A DNA stretch of 64,000 nucleotides from Enterococcus quebecensis (GTDB taxonomy: Bacteria > Bacillota > Bacilli > Lactobacillales > Enterococcaceae). The position numbers and the translations under genes are program-made. The notes under the pieces were generated by a model, which made no database searches, was not told the origin of the DNA, and saw only the letters and a list, made by a program, of their open reading frames with translations. How positions within the stretch are numbered: position 1 is the first letter of the stretch; every line of letters starts with the position of its first letter. Shown piece by piece: positions 8,302-16,998 of the stretch. The DNA lies in assembly GCF_001730365.1 (NCBI RefSeq), contig NZ_MIKB01000017.1:91183-155182 (forward strand), read 5' to 3'.

Positions 8302-9087
8302 ATGATCTTGCAGGAAATTAATGTAAAATTAGATGTATTTGAAGGACCGTTGGATCTTTTACTACATTTGATAAAAAAATTGGAAATAGACATTTATGAT
8401 ATTCCGATTGCTGCAGTGACAGAACAATATATGAATTATATTCATACAATGAAAACACTGGAATTAGAGATCGCTGGTGAATATCTAGTGATGGCGGCAA
8501 CGTTAATGGCGATTAAAAGTAAGATGCTTTTACCAAAACAAGAATTGGAAGTAACAGAAGAAGATGAACTTCTCGGAGGAGAAGATCCGCGAGATGCATT
8601 GGTCGCTCAATTGCTAGAATATCGAAAATTTAAATATGCGGCAGGTCTTTTACATGAAAAAGAATCTGAAAGAAGTCTTTATTATACGAAAGAACCAATG
8701 GATATCGATGAGTATAAGGAAGACAATCCATTTTTAGAACCAAATCAAATCAATACGATTGATTTATTTCTGGCGTTTCATGCAATGCTGGAAAAGAAAA
8801 AGAGTCGTCAGCCCGTAGAAACAACAGTTGCAGGTGATGATGTATCAATCGAAGAAAAAATTGCAACAATCTCTGAAAAAATGCGTCAAATAGATCGAAA
8901 TACACCGATAGATTTTGATTCTTTTTTTACTTCATACTCTAAACAAGAAGTTGTAACAACTTTTATGGCTTTGTTAGAATTGATGAAAAAAGGGGTTATT
9001 CATGTAGAGCAAGAAGAAAATTGTAGTACAATTTTGCTGTACAATACGTCTGAAGAGATTGAATCAAGTACGGAGGAAACCGCGTGA
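8302..9087 (+). CDS. scpA: Segregation and condensation protein A
   Basis: A 261-residue kleisin subunit of the SMC-ScpAB condensin that organises and segregates the chromosome. The signature opening VKLDVFEGPLDLLLHLIKKLEIDIYDI is present, followed by a helical acidic middle and a C-terminal winged helix (about residues 200-255) that binds SMC. The start region is weak (GAAAG before ATG 8302); TTG 8308 is an alternative. The stop overlaps the scpB start by 4 nt, implying translational coupling. Confidence 0.96.
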   Translation: MILQEINVKLDVFEGPLDLLLHLIKKLEIDIYDIPIAAVTEQYMNYIHTMKTLELEIAGEYLVMAATLMAIKSKMLLPKQELEVTEEDELLGGEDPRDALVAQLLEYRKFKYAAGLLHEKESERSLYYTKEPMDIDEYKEDNPFLEPNQINTIDLFLAFHAMLEKKKSRQPVETTVAGDDVSIEEKIATISEKMRQIDRNTPIDFDSFFTSYSKQEVVTTFMALLELMKKGVIHVEQEENCSTILLYNTSEEIESSTEETA

Positions 9088-9701
9088 CAACAATCAGTCA
9101 AGTTGAAGCGATTCTATTTGTTGTTGGTGAAGAAGGAATTGGTTTAGAGGAATTATCCTATTTACTAGATCTATCTACCGCCAAAACATACGAATCCTTG
9201 ACAGCTTTAAAAGAACGCTACGAGTCAGATAAACAATCAGCCTTAAATATTTTAGAGGTCGGCAATCACTTTGTATTGTCTACCAAAAAAACATTTGCAT
9301 CTTTATTAAAAAAATATGCGCAATCACCTATGTCTAATTCACTATCCCAGGCAGCCCTTGAAACATTGTCAATTGTTGCCTATAAACAGCCGATTTCAAG
9401 AGTTGAAGTAGATGAGATAAGAGGTGTGCAATCGTCAGGATCGATACAAAAACTGGTTGCTCGTCAATTGATAGAGGAAAAGGGTAGAGTGGATGGTCCT
9501 GGCCGAGCGATTTTATATGGAACAACAGCTTATTTTATGGATTATTTTGGCTTAAAATCATTAGAAGAACTACCAGATATTCATCAAATGGAAGAAGAAA
9601 TAGCTGAAGAATTACCTTTGGATCTATTTTTCGACCGTTACAAAGAAATAAACGAAGAAGAACCGGCAACGGACATGAGTGAATCGGAGGAAGAAAAATA
9701 G
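9084..9701 (+). CDS. scpB: Segregation and condensation protein B
   Basis: A 205-residue protein starting with GTG 9084, preceded by GGAGG at 9072-9076. It has two winged-helix domains, including the conserved ALETLSIVAYKQPISRVEVDEIRG and GRAILYGTTAYFMDYFGL blocks, and a very acidic C-terminal tail. ScpB dimers bind ScpA and stabilise the SMC complex. The stop codon ends directly before the rluB ATG. Confidence 0.96.
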   Translation: MTTISQVEAILFVVGEEGIGLEELSYLLDLSTAKTYESLTALKERYESDKQSALNILEVGNHFVLSTKKTFASLLKKYAQSPMSNSLSQAALETLSIVAYKQPISRVEVDEIRGVQSSGSIQKLVARQLIEEKGRVDGPGRAILYGTTAYFMDYFGLKSLEELPDIHQMEEEIAEELPLDLFFDRYKEINEEEPATDMSESEEEK

Positions 9702-10418
9702 ATGGAAAGACTTCAAAAAGTAATTGCGCATGCAGGGATCGCATCTCGTAGAAAAGCAGAAGAGTATATCGTCAATGGACGTGTAAAAGTAAATGGAAAA
9801 ATCGTTCGAGAATTAGGAACACAAGTAGGAAAAAATGATAAAGTTGAAGTAGATGATGTGCCTATTTATAAAGAAGAATATGGCTATTATCTATTCTATA
9901 AACCCAAAGGTGTTATTTCTGCTGTTTCTGATGATAAAGGCAGAAAAGTCGTTACCGATTTTTTCTCTCATATTAAAGAACGCATTTATCCTGTTGGTCG
10001 ATTAGATTATGATACTTCAGGATTGTTATTACTGACGAATGATGGTGAATTTTCACAAAAATTAACACATCCAAGCCATGAAATCGATAAAGTCTATGTT
10101 GCAAAAGTAAAAGGTTTGGCTAAAAAACATGATTTTCTTCCGTTGACTAAAGGCATGAAAATCGAAGGGTACAAAACAGCACCAGCTGCTTTCCAGATTA
10201 TATCGGTTGACCTTAAAACCAATACTAGTATTGTAGAGTTAACGATTCATGAAGGACGCAATCATCAAGTGAAAAAGATGCTGCAAGCTGTAGGTTATCC
10301 AGTTCAAAAGTTAAAAAGAGAAAAATATGGTGATTTAACCTTAAAAGGATTGCGCCCAGGTGAATACCGTAATTTGAATAAAAAAGAAATCAGTACATTA
10401 CTCAATCAAGCAAAATAA
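9702..10418 (+). CDS. rluB: RluB-family 23S rRNA pseudouridine synthase
   Basis: A 238-residue protein with an N-terminal S4 RNA-binding domain (MERLQKVIAHAGIASRRKAEEYI) and a RsuA/RluB-type catalytic domain carrying the aspartate in GRLDYDTSGLLLLTNDGEF. It should convert a uridine in helix 89 of 23S rRNA. It is the last gene of the xerD-ribT-scpAB cluster; a terminator follows. Confidence 0.93.
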   Translation: MERLQKVIAHAGIASRRKAEEYIVNGRVKVNGKIVRELGTQVGKNDKVEVDDVPIYKEEYGYYLFYKPKGVISAVSDDKGRKVVTDFFSHIKERIYPVGRLDYDTSGLLLLTNDGEFSQKLTHPSHEIDKVYVAKVKGLAKKHDFLPLTKGMKIEGYKTAPAAFQIISVDLKTNTSIVELTIHEGRNHQVKKMLQAVGYPVQKLKREKYGDLTLKGLRPGEYRNLNKKEISTLLNQAK

Positions 10419-10451
10419 TGTGAAAACTAAGATGATATATGGAGTGACCCG

Positions 10452-10481
10452 AAAAGTTAGATTTTTGTTCTAACTTTTTTT
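10452..10481 (+). terminator. rluB terminator
   Basis: AAAAGTTAG and CTAACTTTT flank a loop and are followed by a T-run. Confidence 0.85.
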
Positions 10482-10596
10482 GGTAGCTCAGACTGTATCT
10501 CATCTTATTTTTTATAAAATTAAAATGTGAAAAGCGTAACTATTGCTTTTTTAGAATAACATTGTATAATAAGTATGAACAAAATTTAATAAAGGT

Positions 10597-10717
10597 TCGT
10601 CTTCAGGGGCAGGGTGCAATTCCCGACCGGTGGTTATAGTCCACGACCTACTTCATTTGAGGTGGCTGAATTGGTGAAATTCCAATACCGACAGTAAAGT
10701 CTGGATAAAGAAGATAG
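10597..10717 (+). ncRNA. FMN riboswitch (RFN element)
   Basis: The conserved core CTTCAGGGGCAGGGTGCAAT, then TCCCGACCGGTGGT, AGTCCACGACC, GAATTGGTGAAATTCC, ACCGACAGTAAAGTCTGG and AAGAAGATAGG appear in the standard order. A terminator at 10757 follows, so FMN binding should stop transcription before ribU. This fits the family rule that FMN riboswitches control riboflavin synthesis or uptake. Confidence 0.96.
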
Positions 10718-10756
10718 GGCTTATTTGAATTGGCTTTTTTCAGATAAGATAACTCT

Positions 10757-10790
10757 ACTCTATTTTCCCTGCTGGAAAATAGAGTTTTTG
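10757..10790 (+). terminator. Riboswitch-controlled terminator
   Basis: ACTCTATTTTCC (10757-10768) and GGAAAATAGAGT (10774-10785) form a perfect 12-bp stem followed by TTTTT, 40 nt after the FMN aptamer. Confidence 0.92.
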
Positions 10791-11110
10791 CTGTGAAACA
10801 TTATACCTCATTTCGATCGTATCAATTTCTAAGAGCTAAAACAGAAGTGAAGGATAGAACAGATGTTGAACAGTACTTGGTGAAGTTACTATCGTAGTGA
10901 AGCACTGTGCTTGATTAAAAAATAACTATTACTACGACCTACTGCAGAATAGTTATCAATAAAATGGTGAGTATAGGGTATTGCATAGTTAATGGCATTT
11001 CATTAGTTGTTCGACTAATGAAAACCTCTCGCAGCAAATCAGGAGAAATTACTGGAAAAACAATTTAGAAAAGTTCGTTTGAAGATGGGTCCTTAACAGG
11101 AGGATTTCAT
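10791..11110 (+). other. Long untranslated stretch between riboswitch terminator and ribU
   Basis: About 320 nt separate the terminator from ribU. I see no good ORF. Two hairpins stand out: ATAACTATT with AATAGTTAT near 10922-10960, and TTCATTAGT with ACTAATGAA near 10998-11021. AGGAGG for ribU is at 11099-11104. A second promoter or second control layer is possible; nothing in it is recognised. Confidence 0.45.
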
Positions 11111-11725
11111 ATGCGAAACAACAAGGTACAAAAAATGGTAAGTGTAGCAATGTTAGCAGCAATAGCTGTGGTTTTACAGTATTTAGCTTTTCCGATCATG
11201 CCGATCCCTGCGCTCAGCTTCTTGAAAGTTGATTTCAGTGATATTCCGGTTATGATCAGCATGTTCTTATTTGGTCCGCTGGCAGGTATTAGCACAGCAT
11301 TCATAAGATCAGTGTTGCATCTATTCACAACCGGCGCATCACCACAAAATTTAGTAGGGGATGTAGCTAGCTTTTTTGCAACAATGATGTTTACTTTACC
11401 AATGTATTACTTTTTTAAAAAAGGAAGCAATAAGCTTTCAAATAAAATTCTGGGAATTTCTACAGGAATTACTGCTCTAACTGTTTTTATGACAGTAGCA
11501 AATTACTTCGTGATTACACCGATATACTTAAAATTATTCGGCGTATCTGCTGGGCAGTTTTTAGGAATGTCATTAACGAAATATGTGACGATCGGTATTT
11601 TTCCATTTAACTTAATCAAAGGGATAATTGTGAGTGCGGTATTTTTAGTTCTTCACGCCAAACTTTTACCATGGCTATCAAGGAAGCAACATCAGTTAGG
11701 AAAACAAAAACCAATAATGAAATAA
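11111..11725 (+). CDS. ribU: Riboflavin ECF transporter S component RibU
   Basis: A 204-residue hydrophobic protein with about six membrane segments. The opening M-x-x-MLAAIAVVLQYLAFPIMPIPALSFLKVDFSDIPVMI is the typical RibU pattern, including the riboflavin-pocket KVDFSDIP region. RibU binds riboflavin outside and works with the shared EcfA/A'/T energising module encoded elsewhere. The FMN riboswitch upstream independently supports the substrate. Terminator at 11746. Confidence 0.95.
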   Translation: MRNNKVQKMVSVAMLAAIAVVLQYLAFPIMPIPALSFLKVDFSDIPVMISMFLFGPLAGISTAFIRSVLHLFTTGASPQNLVGDVASFFATMMFTLPMYYFFKKGSNKLSNKILGISTGITALTVFMTVANYFVITPIYLKLFGVSAGQFLGMSLTKYVTIGIFPFNLIKGIIVSAVFLVLHAKLLPWLSRKQHQLGKQKPIMK

Positions 11726-11745
11726 ATTTATTGATATAGATGTTT

Positions 11746-11793
11746 AAAAGCGTGAAACAGACTATCTTTTAGTTTTGTTTCACGCTTATTTTA
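11746..11793 (+). terminator. ribU terminator
   Basis: AAGCGTGAAAC and GTTTCACGCTT form the stem, followed by ATTTTAT. Confidence 0.85.
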
Positions 11794-11862
11794 TGAATAA
11801 ACCAAAAATTTCTATTTACTTGATTATTTCTGGTAGAATAGAAAAGATGAGGAGGGGAAAAA

Positions 11863-12588
11863 ATGAAGAAATGGCAGAAGCGACTACTTTGGATGACAGG
11901 AATACTTGCAATATTACTTGTAGTAGGACTGTTCTATATAAAAACAATCACTTACACACCAACGACAGAAGCTTTGGAAGTATCAAAAAAAGCAGTTGAT
12001 GAAAGTGGAACCTTGATTTTTGAAGGAGATCGGAACAAACCAGCAATTATTTTTTATCAAGGAGCTTTAGTTGAAAATGCTAGCTATAGTATCTGGGCAC
12101 AAAAAGTTGCAAAAGCTGGATTTTCTGTGTACCTGATTAAAGAACCATTGAACCTGGCAGTATTAAGACAAAATGCAGCGAAGCAAATCATCCAATCTAA
12201 ACACTTAAAAAACTACGTGATCGGTGGTCATTCTTTAGGTGGAGTTATGGCTAGTCGCTTTGCTTCTGAAGAAAAGAACCAACCTATGTTAAAAGGTGTT
12301 TTTTTCCTAGCGAGTTACCCAGATAAAAAAGGCAGTCTTTCTCAATTTGAAGGACAAGTTCTTTCACTGACGGGATCAGAAGATGGCGTTTTAAATTGGC
12401 GAGCCTATAATCAAGCAAAAAATTTTTTACCTAGACAAACACTTTACCAGAAAATAAAAGGTGGAAACCACGCTGGTTTTGGAAGCTACGGGGAACAAAA
12501 AGGAGACAAACCTTTTTTGATAAGTAATGAAGAACAACAAGAAGAAGTAGCAAAAAAGCTGATCGATTGGTTAAATACAATCAAATAA
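11863..12588 (+). CDS. Membrane-anchored alpha/beta hydrolase, second copy type
   Basis: ATG 11863 follows GAGGAGGGG. The 241-residue product has one N-terminal hydrophobic anchor (about residues 8-26) and an extracellular alpha/beta hydrolase domain: IIFYQGALVE (oxyanion region), GGHSLGGVMA (nucleophile serine), LTGSEDGV (acid) and GGNHAGFG (histidine). It is shorter than, and clearly different from, the hydrolase at 5856. Substrate is unknown. Confidence 0.85.
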   Translation: MKKWQKRLLWMTGILAILLVVGLFYIKTITYTPTTEALEVSKKAVDESGTLIFEGDRNKPAIIFYQGALVENASYSIWAQKVAKAGFSVYLIKEPLNLAVLRQNAAKQIIQSKHLKNYVIGGHSLGGVMASRFASEEKNQPMLKGVFFLASYPDKKGSLSQFEGQVLSLTGSEDGVLNWRAYNQAKNFLPRQTLYQKIKGGNHAGFGSYGEQKGDKPFLISNEEQQEEVAKKLIDWLNTIK

Positions 12589-12590
12589 AA

Positions 12591-12644
12591 CAATAGTAGG
12601 AGAAGACGATAGATTAACAGAAGTATCGTCTTCTCCTACTATTG
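12591..12644. terminator. Convergent terminator with a perfect 21-bp stem
   Basis: The arm at 12591-12611 (starting CAATAGTAGGAGAAGACG) is exactly inverted at 12624-12644. On the minus strand it is followed by TTTTATTT, so it terminates the ferredoxin gene; it probably also stops the hydrolase transcript. Confidence 0.85.
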
Positions 12645-12667
12645 TTGAGATAAGCACCTGATTTTTT

Positions 12668-12880
12668 TTAATTTTCTATAATCTCTATTGCACGAACAGG
12701 GCATTTGCGGTACGCTGTTATCGCATTGGTTGTTTCGCTTTCATGAACAAATTCTTGCAGAGCCTCGTGATCATTTTTTAAAATAACGATTCCATCGTCA
12801 TTATAATCGAAAATATTTGGGGCATATACTTGGCACAGACCACAAGCAATACATTTTTCAGGTATTATTTTACATAACAT
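12668..12880 (-). CDS. fer: Mono-cluster [4Fe-4S] ferredoxin
   Basis: Seventy residues from ATG 12880, which follows AGGATG; a longer in-frame start at 12907 has no good ribosome site. Cysteines C10, C13, C16 (CIACGLC) and C60 (KCP) give the single-cluster pattern, and an acidic body fits a small electron carrier. Its placement divergent from ypbB and recS matches Bacillus, where fer lies beside the same helicase genes. Confidence 0.92.
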   Translation of the reverse strand: MLCKIIPEKCIACGLCQVYAPNIFDYNDDGIVILKNDHEALQEFVHESETTNAITAYRKCPVRAIEIIEN

Positions 12881-12919
12881 ATGTACACATCCTATTCTAT
12901 CATTCAAAGAGGTGAAAAC

Positions 12920-13942
12920 ATGGACTCTCTCTTTATTTTAGCTTTATTTCAACATGGATACAAGGCACGGACCTCAACTTTGTATCATCTTTTAAAAGGA
13001 AAGCGGACAAGTTCCGTCCTACTGTATGGTTTTTTGTATGAGAATTTACGCTTTTTCCATTTAATCCCAGAATTGTCTGAAACTCAATTTAATAAGAACA
13101 TAACTGAATTAGTTCAGCGTCAATTCTTGGTATTAGATGATGGAGGAGAAGCCAAAATAACGGCTCAAGGTAAGGAAATACTACTTCAGCATGAGAACTA
13201 TTTTATTTGGCTTGATAATTATCGTTTTGGTAAAACAGATGAAACCATCTGGAGATTATTACAGTTTACGGTACAAGTTATCTCTCATTTATCCTATGCA
13301 GACAAACAGTATATTCCGCTTGAACAGTCGCCGTTGTACCAGAAACAACTAAAAATGTATATTAAATCAATGCCGAAAAATCAGTTGATTCAGACAGTCA
13401 AACAAGAATGGACACAGATTTTTTTGTGTTTGCCTAAAGAAGAAGCTGATTTTTTTGCGAAACAATTCTCAGGATATCAGCAAATTGGCAAAGCTTCTTT
13501 TCAACTGATGGATACAAAGCGTACAGCATTTGAAAAATTTCTTTTAAAAAAAGAACGGTTGCACCATTTGCTTCAGACCATTTCTAAGATGTCAGAGGAT
13601 AGTTTTTTGAAAAAGTTTATTATGCCGCTGCTTAAACAAAATGAAAATAAAAGTATGAATGAAACAAGATATTATTTGAACAGAGATCTGTCAATCGAGG
13701 ATGTGGCTAAGGAAAGAAGAATGAAAAAAAGTACTGTACAAGATCATTTTATGGAACTAGCGCTAACTAGTGAATTTCCATTTGAACGTTTTATATCGAA
13801 CAATACATGCCACTATTTAAATAATTACTCGGGTCCTTATCAAGAATGGGTTTATCGTTCATTGAAACAAAATAATCCAGAACTTGATTACTTTGAGTTT
13901 CGATTGTACCAAATTCAAAAACTTAGAGAAGAAAGAGAATAG
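12920..13942 (+). CDS. ypbB: YpbB-family helicase-associated protein
   Basis: ATG 12920 follows GAGGTG (12909-12914); a longer frame starting at 12881 is not supported. The 340-residue protein is soluble and mostly helical. Near its C-terminus is a helix-turn-helix block (LSIEDVAKERRMKKSTVQDHFMELA), as in RQC/HTH_40-like domains. In Bacillus the same gene sits directly before recS. Function is not established; synteny suggests a helper of the RecQ-type helicase, with a 5-nt gap to recS supporting co-translation. Confidence 0.8.
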   Translation: MDSLFILALFQHGYKARTSTLYHLLKGKRTSSVLLYGFLYENLRFFHLIPELSETQFNKNITELVQRQFLVLDDGGEAKITAQGKEILLQHENYFIWLDNYRFGKTDETIWRLLQFTVQVISHLSYADKQYIPLEQSPLYQKQLKMYIKSMPKNQLIQTVKQEWTQIFLCLPKEEADFFAKQFSGYQQIGKASFQLMDTKRTAFEKFLLKKERLHHLLQTISKMSEDSFLKKFIMPLLKQNENKSMNETRYYLNRDLSIEDVAKERRMKKSTVQDHFMELALTSEFPFERFISNNTCHYLNNYSGPYQEWVYRSLKQNNPELDYFEFRLYQIQKLREERE

Positions 13943-13947
13943 GGAAG

Positions 13948-15390
13948 ATGTCTATATATTTAGAACAAGTACTATATGATAAATTCGGATTTAACACGTT
14001 TAAGCCTGGGCAAAAAGAAGTCATTGAATTACTGTTAACAAAGAAGGATACATTGGCTGTTTTGCCTACAGGCACAGGAAAGTCTTTATGTTACCAATTT
14101 ATTGGACAACTAGTTGAAGGAACCGTGATTATTGTATCTCCGTTGTTATCATTAATGGAAGATCAGGTGATTCAACTTCAAAAAAAAGGCGAATCTCGTG
14201 TAATTGCGTTAAATAGTAGTCTATCATTTCTAGAAAAGCAATATGTATTGAATCATTTAAATGATTATAAATTTATCTTGGTTAGTCCAGAAACCTTAAT
14301 GCAAAAAGAAGTCAGACAAAAGATCGCACAATTAATGATTGCTTTGTTTGTTGTAGATGAAGCCCATTGTGTCTCCCAATGGGGTGTAGATTTCAGACCT
14401 GAATACACCAAACTAGATCAAATCCAAGAAGAGTGCGGGTATCCCTTAACCTTGGCTTTGACTGCAACTGCAACTAAAACAGTAAAAAAAGAAATACTTA
14501 AACAAGTATTCACTCATTGTGACCAAGTTTCTGAAGTAGTTTTTTCTGTCAATCGACCGAATATTGGTTTAATCGTCAACCACACAACAGAAAAAAATGA
14601 GAAACTAATTTTTTATTTGAATCAATTAAAAAGCAAAGGGATTATTTATTGTGCAACAAGGAAGAAAGCTGAGATCCTAAGCCAAACTATTAAAGAACAA
14701 ACTAATTTAAAGACCGCGTTTTATCATGGGGGCCTGTCACCCAATGACCGAAGTTTATTACAACAGCAGTTTGTGTCAAATCAATTGGATGTTTTATGTG
14801 CGACTAACGCTTTTGGTATGGGGATTGATAAGCCGGATATCCGATTTGTTATTCATTATGATTGTCCTGATAGTTTGGAAAATTATGTCCAAGAAATCGG
14901 TAGAGCCGGTCGTGATGGTCAACCTAGTGTAGCGATTTTATTGTATCAAAAAGGAGACGAATACATTCACTATTATTTTCAGGAAGAAAGTCGACTGGAT
15001 AGGGAACTCTTACATGCACCAGGTGTGTACCTAACAGAAACGCAAGAAGATACACTTCCTGCATTAAATGAAATTCAGCAAAAATGGCTTCAAGGTTTTT
15101 TAAAAAAAGAATATACGATTGAAGAGTTAGAGAAAAGATTATTAAGAAAAGAGAAAGAACGTCAACAACAGTTAAACAGTATGTTAAACTATATTAATGA
15201 AGAGAAGTGCCGGCGAGAGCTTATTCAACAGTATTTTTCAGAAAAAATTAACGAAACAAAACAGGAAAATTGTTGTGACCAATGTGGCTTATCTTTTGAC
15301 AATTACAAAGAGCAGATAGTACAATCACCAGAAGAAAATGAAAAATCTCAACAATGGGAGGACATTTTAATAAGATTATTTAAAGAATGA
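13948..15390 (+). CDS. recS: RecQ-family ATP-dependent DNA helicase (RecS-like)
   Basis: A 480-residue superfamily 2 helicase. Motif I is LPTGTGKSLCYQ, motif II VVDEAHCVSQWG, motif III ALTATAT, and motifs V/VI include ATNAFGMGIDKPDIRFVIHYD and QEIGRAGRDG. A RecQ-type zinc region follows (CRREL...CCDQC). It lacks an HRDC domain and is shorter than full RecQ (about 590), as is RecS. It unwinds DNA 3' to 5' in recombination and repair. Confidence 0.93.
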   Translation: MSIYLEQVLYDKFGFNTFKPGQKEVIELLLTKKDTLAVLPTGTGKSLCYQFIGQLVEGTVIIVSPLLSLMEDQVIQLQKKGESRVIALNSSLSFLEKQYVLNHLNDYKFILVSPETLMQKEVRQKIAQLMIALFVVDEAHCVSQWGVDFRPEYTKLDQIQEECGYPLTLALTATATKTVKKEILKQVFTHCDQVSEVVFSVNRPNIGLIVNHTTEKNEKLIFYLNQLKSKGIIYCATRKKAEILSQTIKEQTNLKTAFYHGGLSPNDRSLLQQQFVSNQLDVLCATNAFGMGIDKPDIRFVIHYDCPDSLENYVQEIGRAGRDGQPSVAILLYQKGDEYIHYYFQEESRLDRELLHAPGVYLTETQEDTLPALNEIQQKWLQGFLKKEYTIEELEKRLLRKEKERQQQLNSMLNYINEEKCRRELIQQYFSEKINETKQENCCDQCGLSFDNYKEQIVQSPEENEKSQQWEDILIRLFKE

Positions 15391-15469
15391 AAATAATCTT
15401 TATTTAGACTGCAGTTGGCAAAAAGCTGTGGTATAATAACAGACGATAGAATTTTAGGAGGAACGATAC

Positions 15470-15991
15470 GTGAGTAAACAAGATAAGAAAAAACCATCAG
15501 GAGCACGTGAGCCTTGGGAGCAGTCAATCTATGATACAGACAAGAATTCTGGAGGTTCCCGCTCAGAAAAACGTCAACAAAAAAAAGGAAATACGGTTTT
15601 TCTGACGATTTTAGTTATCTTATTACTAATGATCATTGCGTTACCTGTAGGGACATATCTTTATGTGATGAGAGATAAATCAGATAATAAAGAAGCGACT
15701 CAACCTTCATCATCTGTTGTTGTTCAATCATCAACGGCACAATCATCATCTAGTGCGTCAAGTGAAGCGTCTTCATCTAGTGCGGCGAACAGTGAAAGTA
15801 GTGCGCCACAAGAAACAACACCAACAAGTCAGCCAGGGCAAGAAACACCAGCTTACACAGAAGTACTTGCTGGGGAAGGGCCGAATCAAGTTGCTGCGAG
15901 AAATGGCATTACGACAGATGAATTATTACAATTAAATGGTTTAAATCTGAATTCTGTTTTACAACCAGGACAATCATTACGTGTTAAATAA
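15470..15991 (+). CDS. Membrane-anchored LysM protein (YpbE-like)
   Basis: GTG 15470 lies 8 nt after AGGAGG. The 173-residue protein has a charged cytoplasmic N-terminus (1-43), one membrane segment (about 44-66), a Ser/Ala-rich linker (about 78-125) and one C-terminal LysM domain (about 130-173: GEGPNQVAARNGITTDELLQLNG...LQPGQSLRVK). LysM binds GlcNAc-containing glycan, so it should contact peptidoglycan from the membrane. Bacillus has the related ypbE in the same neighbourhood. Exact role is unknown. Confidence 0.85.
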   Translation: MSKQDKKKPSGAREPWEQSIYDTDKNSGGSRSEKRQQKKGNTVFLTILVILLLMIIALPVGTYLYVMRDKSDNKEATQPSSSVVVQSSTAQSSSSASSEASSSSAANSESSAPQETTPTSQPGQETPAYTEVLAGEGPNQVAARNGITTDELLQLNGLNLNSVLQPGQSLRVK

Positions 15992-15997
15992 AAAAAT

Positions 15998-16088
15998 AAG
16001 CAAACGATGAGATGAGGTGTACCTAATCTCACAGTTTGCTTTTAAGGGTCTGAAACAAAACAATCTTTGTTTTGTACCAGACTCTTTT
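15998..16088 (+). terminator. Tandem terminators before cmk
   Basis: Hairpin 1 pairs AAGCAAAC (15998-16005) with GTTTGCTT and is followed by TTTT. Hairpin 2 (16045-16088) pairs AGGGTCTG with CAGACTCT around an inner ACAAAAC/GTTTTGT stem and ends in TTTT. Confidence 0.8.
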
Positions 16089-16115
16089 ACTATGTATTAA
16101 ACAAAGGAGTTCGTT

Positions 16116-16784
16116 ATGAAAAAGATTAGTATTGCAATCGATGGTCCGGCATCGTCCGGAAAAAGTACAGTCGCTAAAATTTTGGCCAAACAATTAAATT
16201 ATATCTATTGTGATACAGGAGCAATGTATCGAGCCTTAACATATTTAGCAATCAAAAAAAATATTGATTTTGAAGATGAAAATGGCTTAGTTGAACTATG
16301 CTTGAATCACAAAATTTCCTTTAAGCAGACAGAAAAAGAACAACTTGTTTTTATAGATAATACAGAAGTAACAGAAGACATTAGACAACCTGATGTGACC
16401 AATTCTGTTTCGATTGTAGCTAAACATAGAGAAGTTCGGGAGAAGATGGTTGGTCTACAACAGATGATTGGACATGCAGGCGGAGTGGTTATGGACGGTC
16501 GAGATATTGGGACAGCTGTGTTGCCGAATGCGGAAGTTAAAATCTTTCTGGTTGCCAGTGTTGAGGAGCGAGCTGAAAGACGTTTTAAGGAAAATCAGGA
16601 AAAAGGAATCACCACTGATTTTGATACGTTGAAAAAAGAAATTGAACACCGAGATTATCTTGATTCAACTCGAGAAGTATCACCATTGAAACAAGCTGAA
16701 GATGCAGTGAAAATTGACACGACTGGTATGAATATAGAAGAGGTTGTTACAGCAATAAAACATGTCATTGAGACAAAAAATTAA
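16116..16784 (+). CDS. cmk: Cytidylate kinase
   Basis: A 222-residue NMP kinase of normal length. The P-loop is [14 protein letters not shown], followed by [14 protein letters not shown], the CMP-binding insert and [25 protein letters not shown]. It phosphorylates CMP and dCMP. The cmk-rpsA order is widely conserved in bacteria. Confidence 0.97.
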   Translation: MKKISIAIDGPASSGKSTVAKILAKQLNYIYCDTGAMYRALTYLAIKKNIDFEDENGLVELCLNHKISFKQTEKEQLVFIDNTEVTEDIRQPDVTNSVSIVAKHREVREKMVGLQQMIGHAGGVVMDGRDIGTAVLPNAEVKIFLVASVEERAERRFKENQEKGITTDFDTLKKEIEHRDYLDSTREVSPLKQAEDAVKIDTTGMNIEEVVTAIKHVIETKN

Positions 16785-16998
16785 ACGTTCATTCTCTTTA
16801 TTTATGTAGTTATTAAAAAAAGTTTGAATGTTTTGAGATTATGCTTTTTTTAGCTTTAAGAAAGAAATTCCCTGCATGTTTCGAAGAAAAAAAAGAAAAT
16901 GATAGAAATCGCTTTATTTTTTTGGTGAAATCCCGTACTATTAAGTGAGTAGGTCAGTTTTTTACGAATTTTTTGGTGGCATAGGAGGATAAGTATTC

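Noticed and set aside
10841..10990. Tiny ORFs in the ribU leader as upstream peptides
   Set aside because: Candidates of 6 to 19 codons lack a convincing ribosome site and any residue bias.
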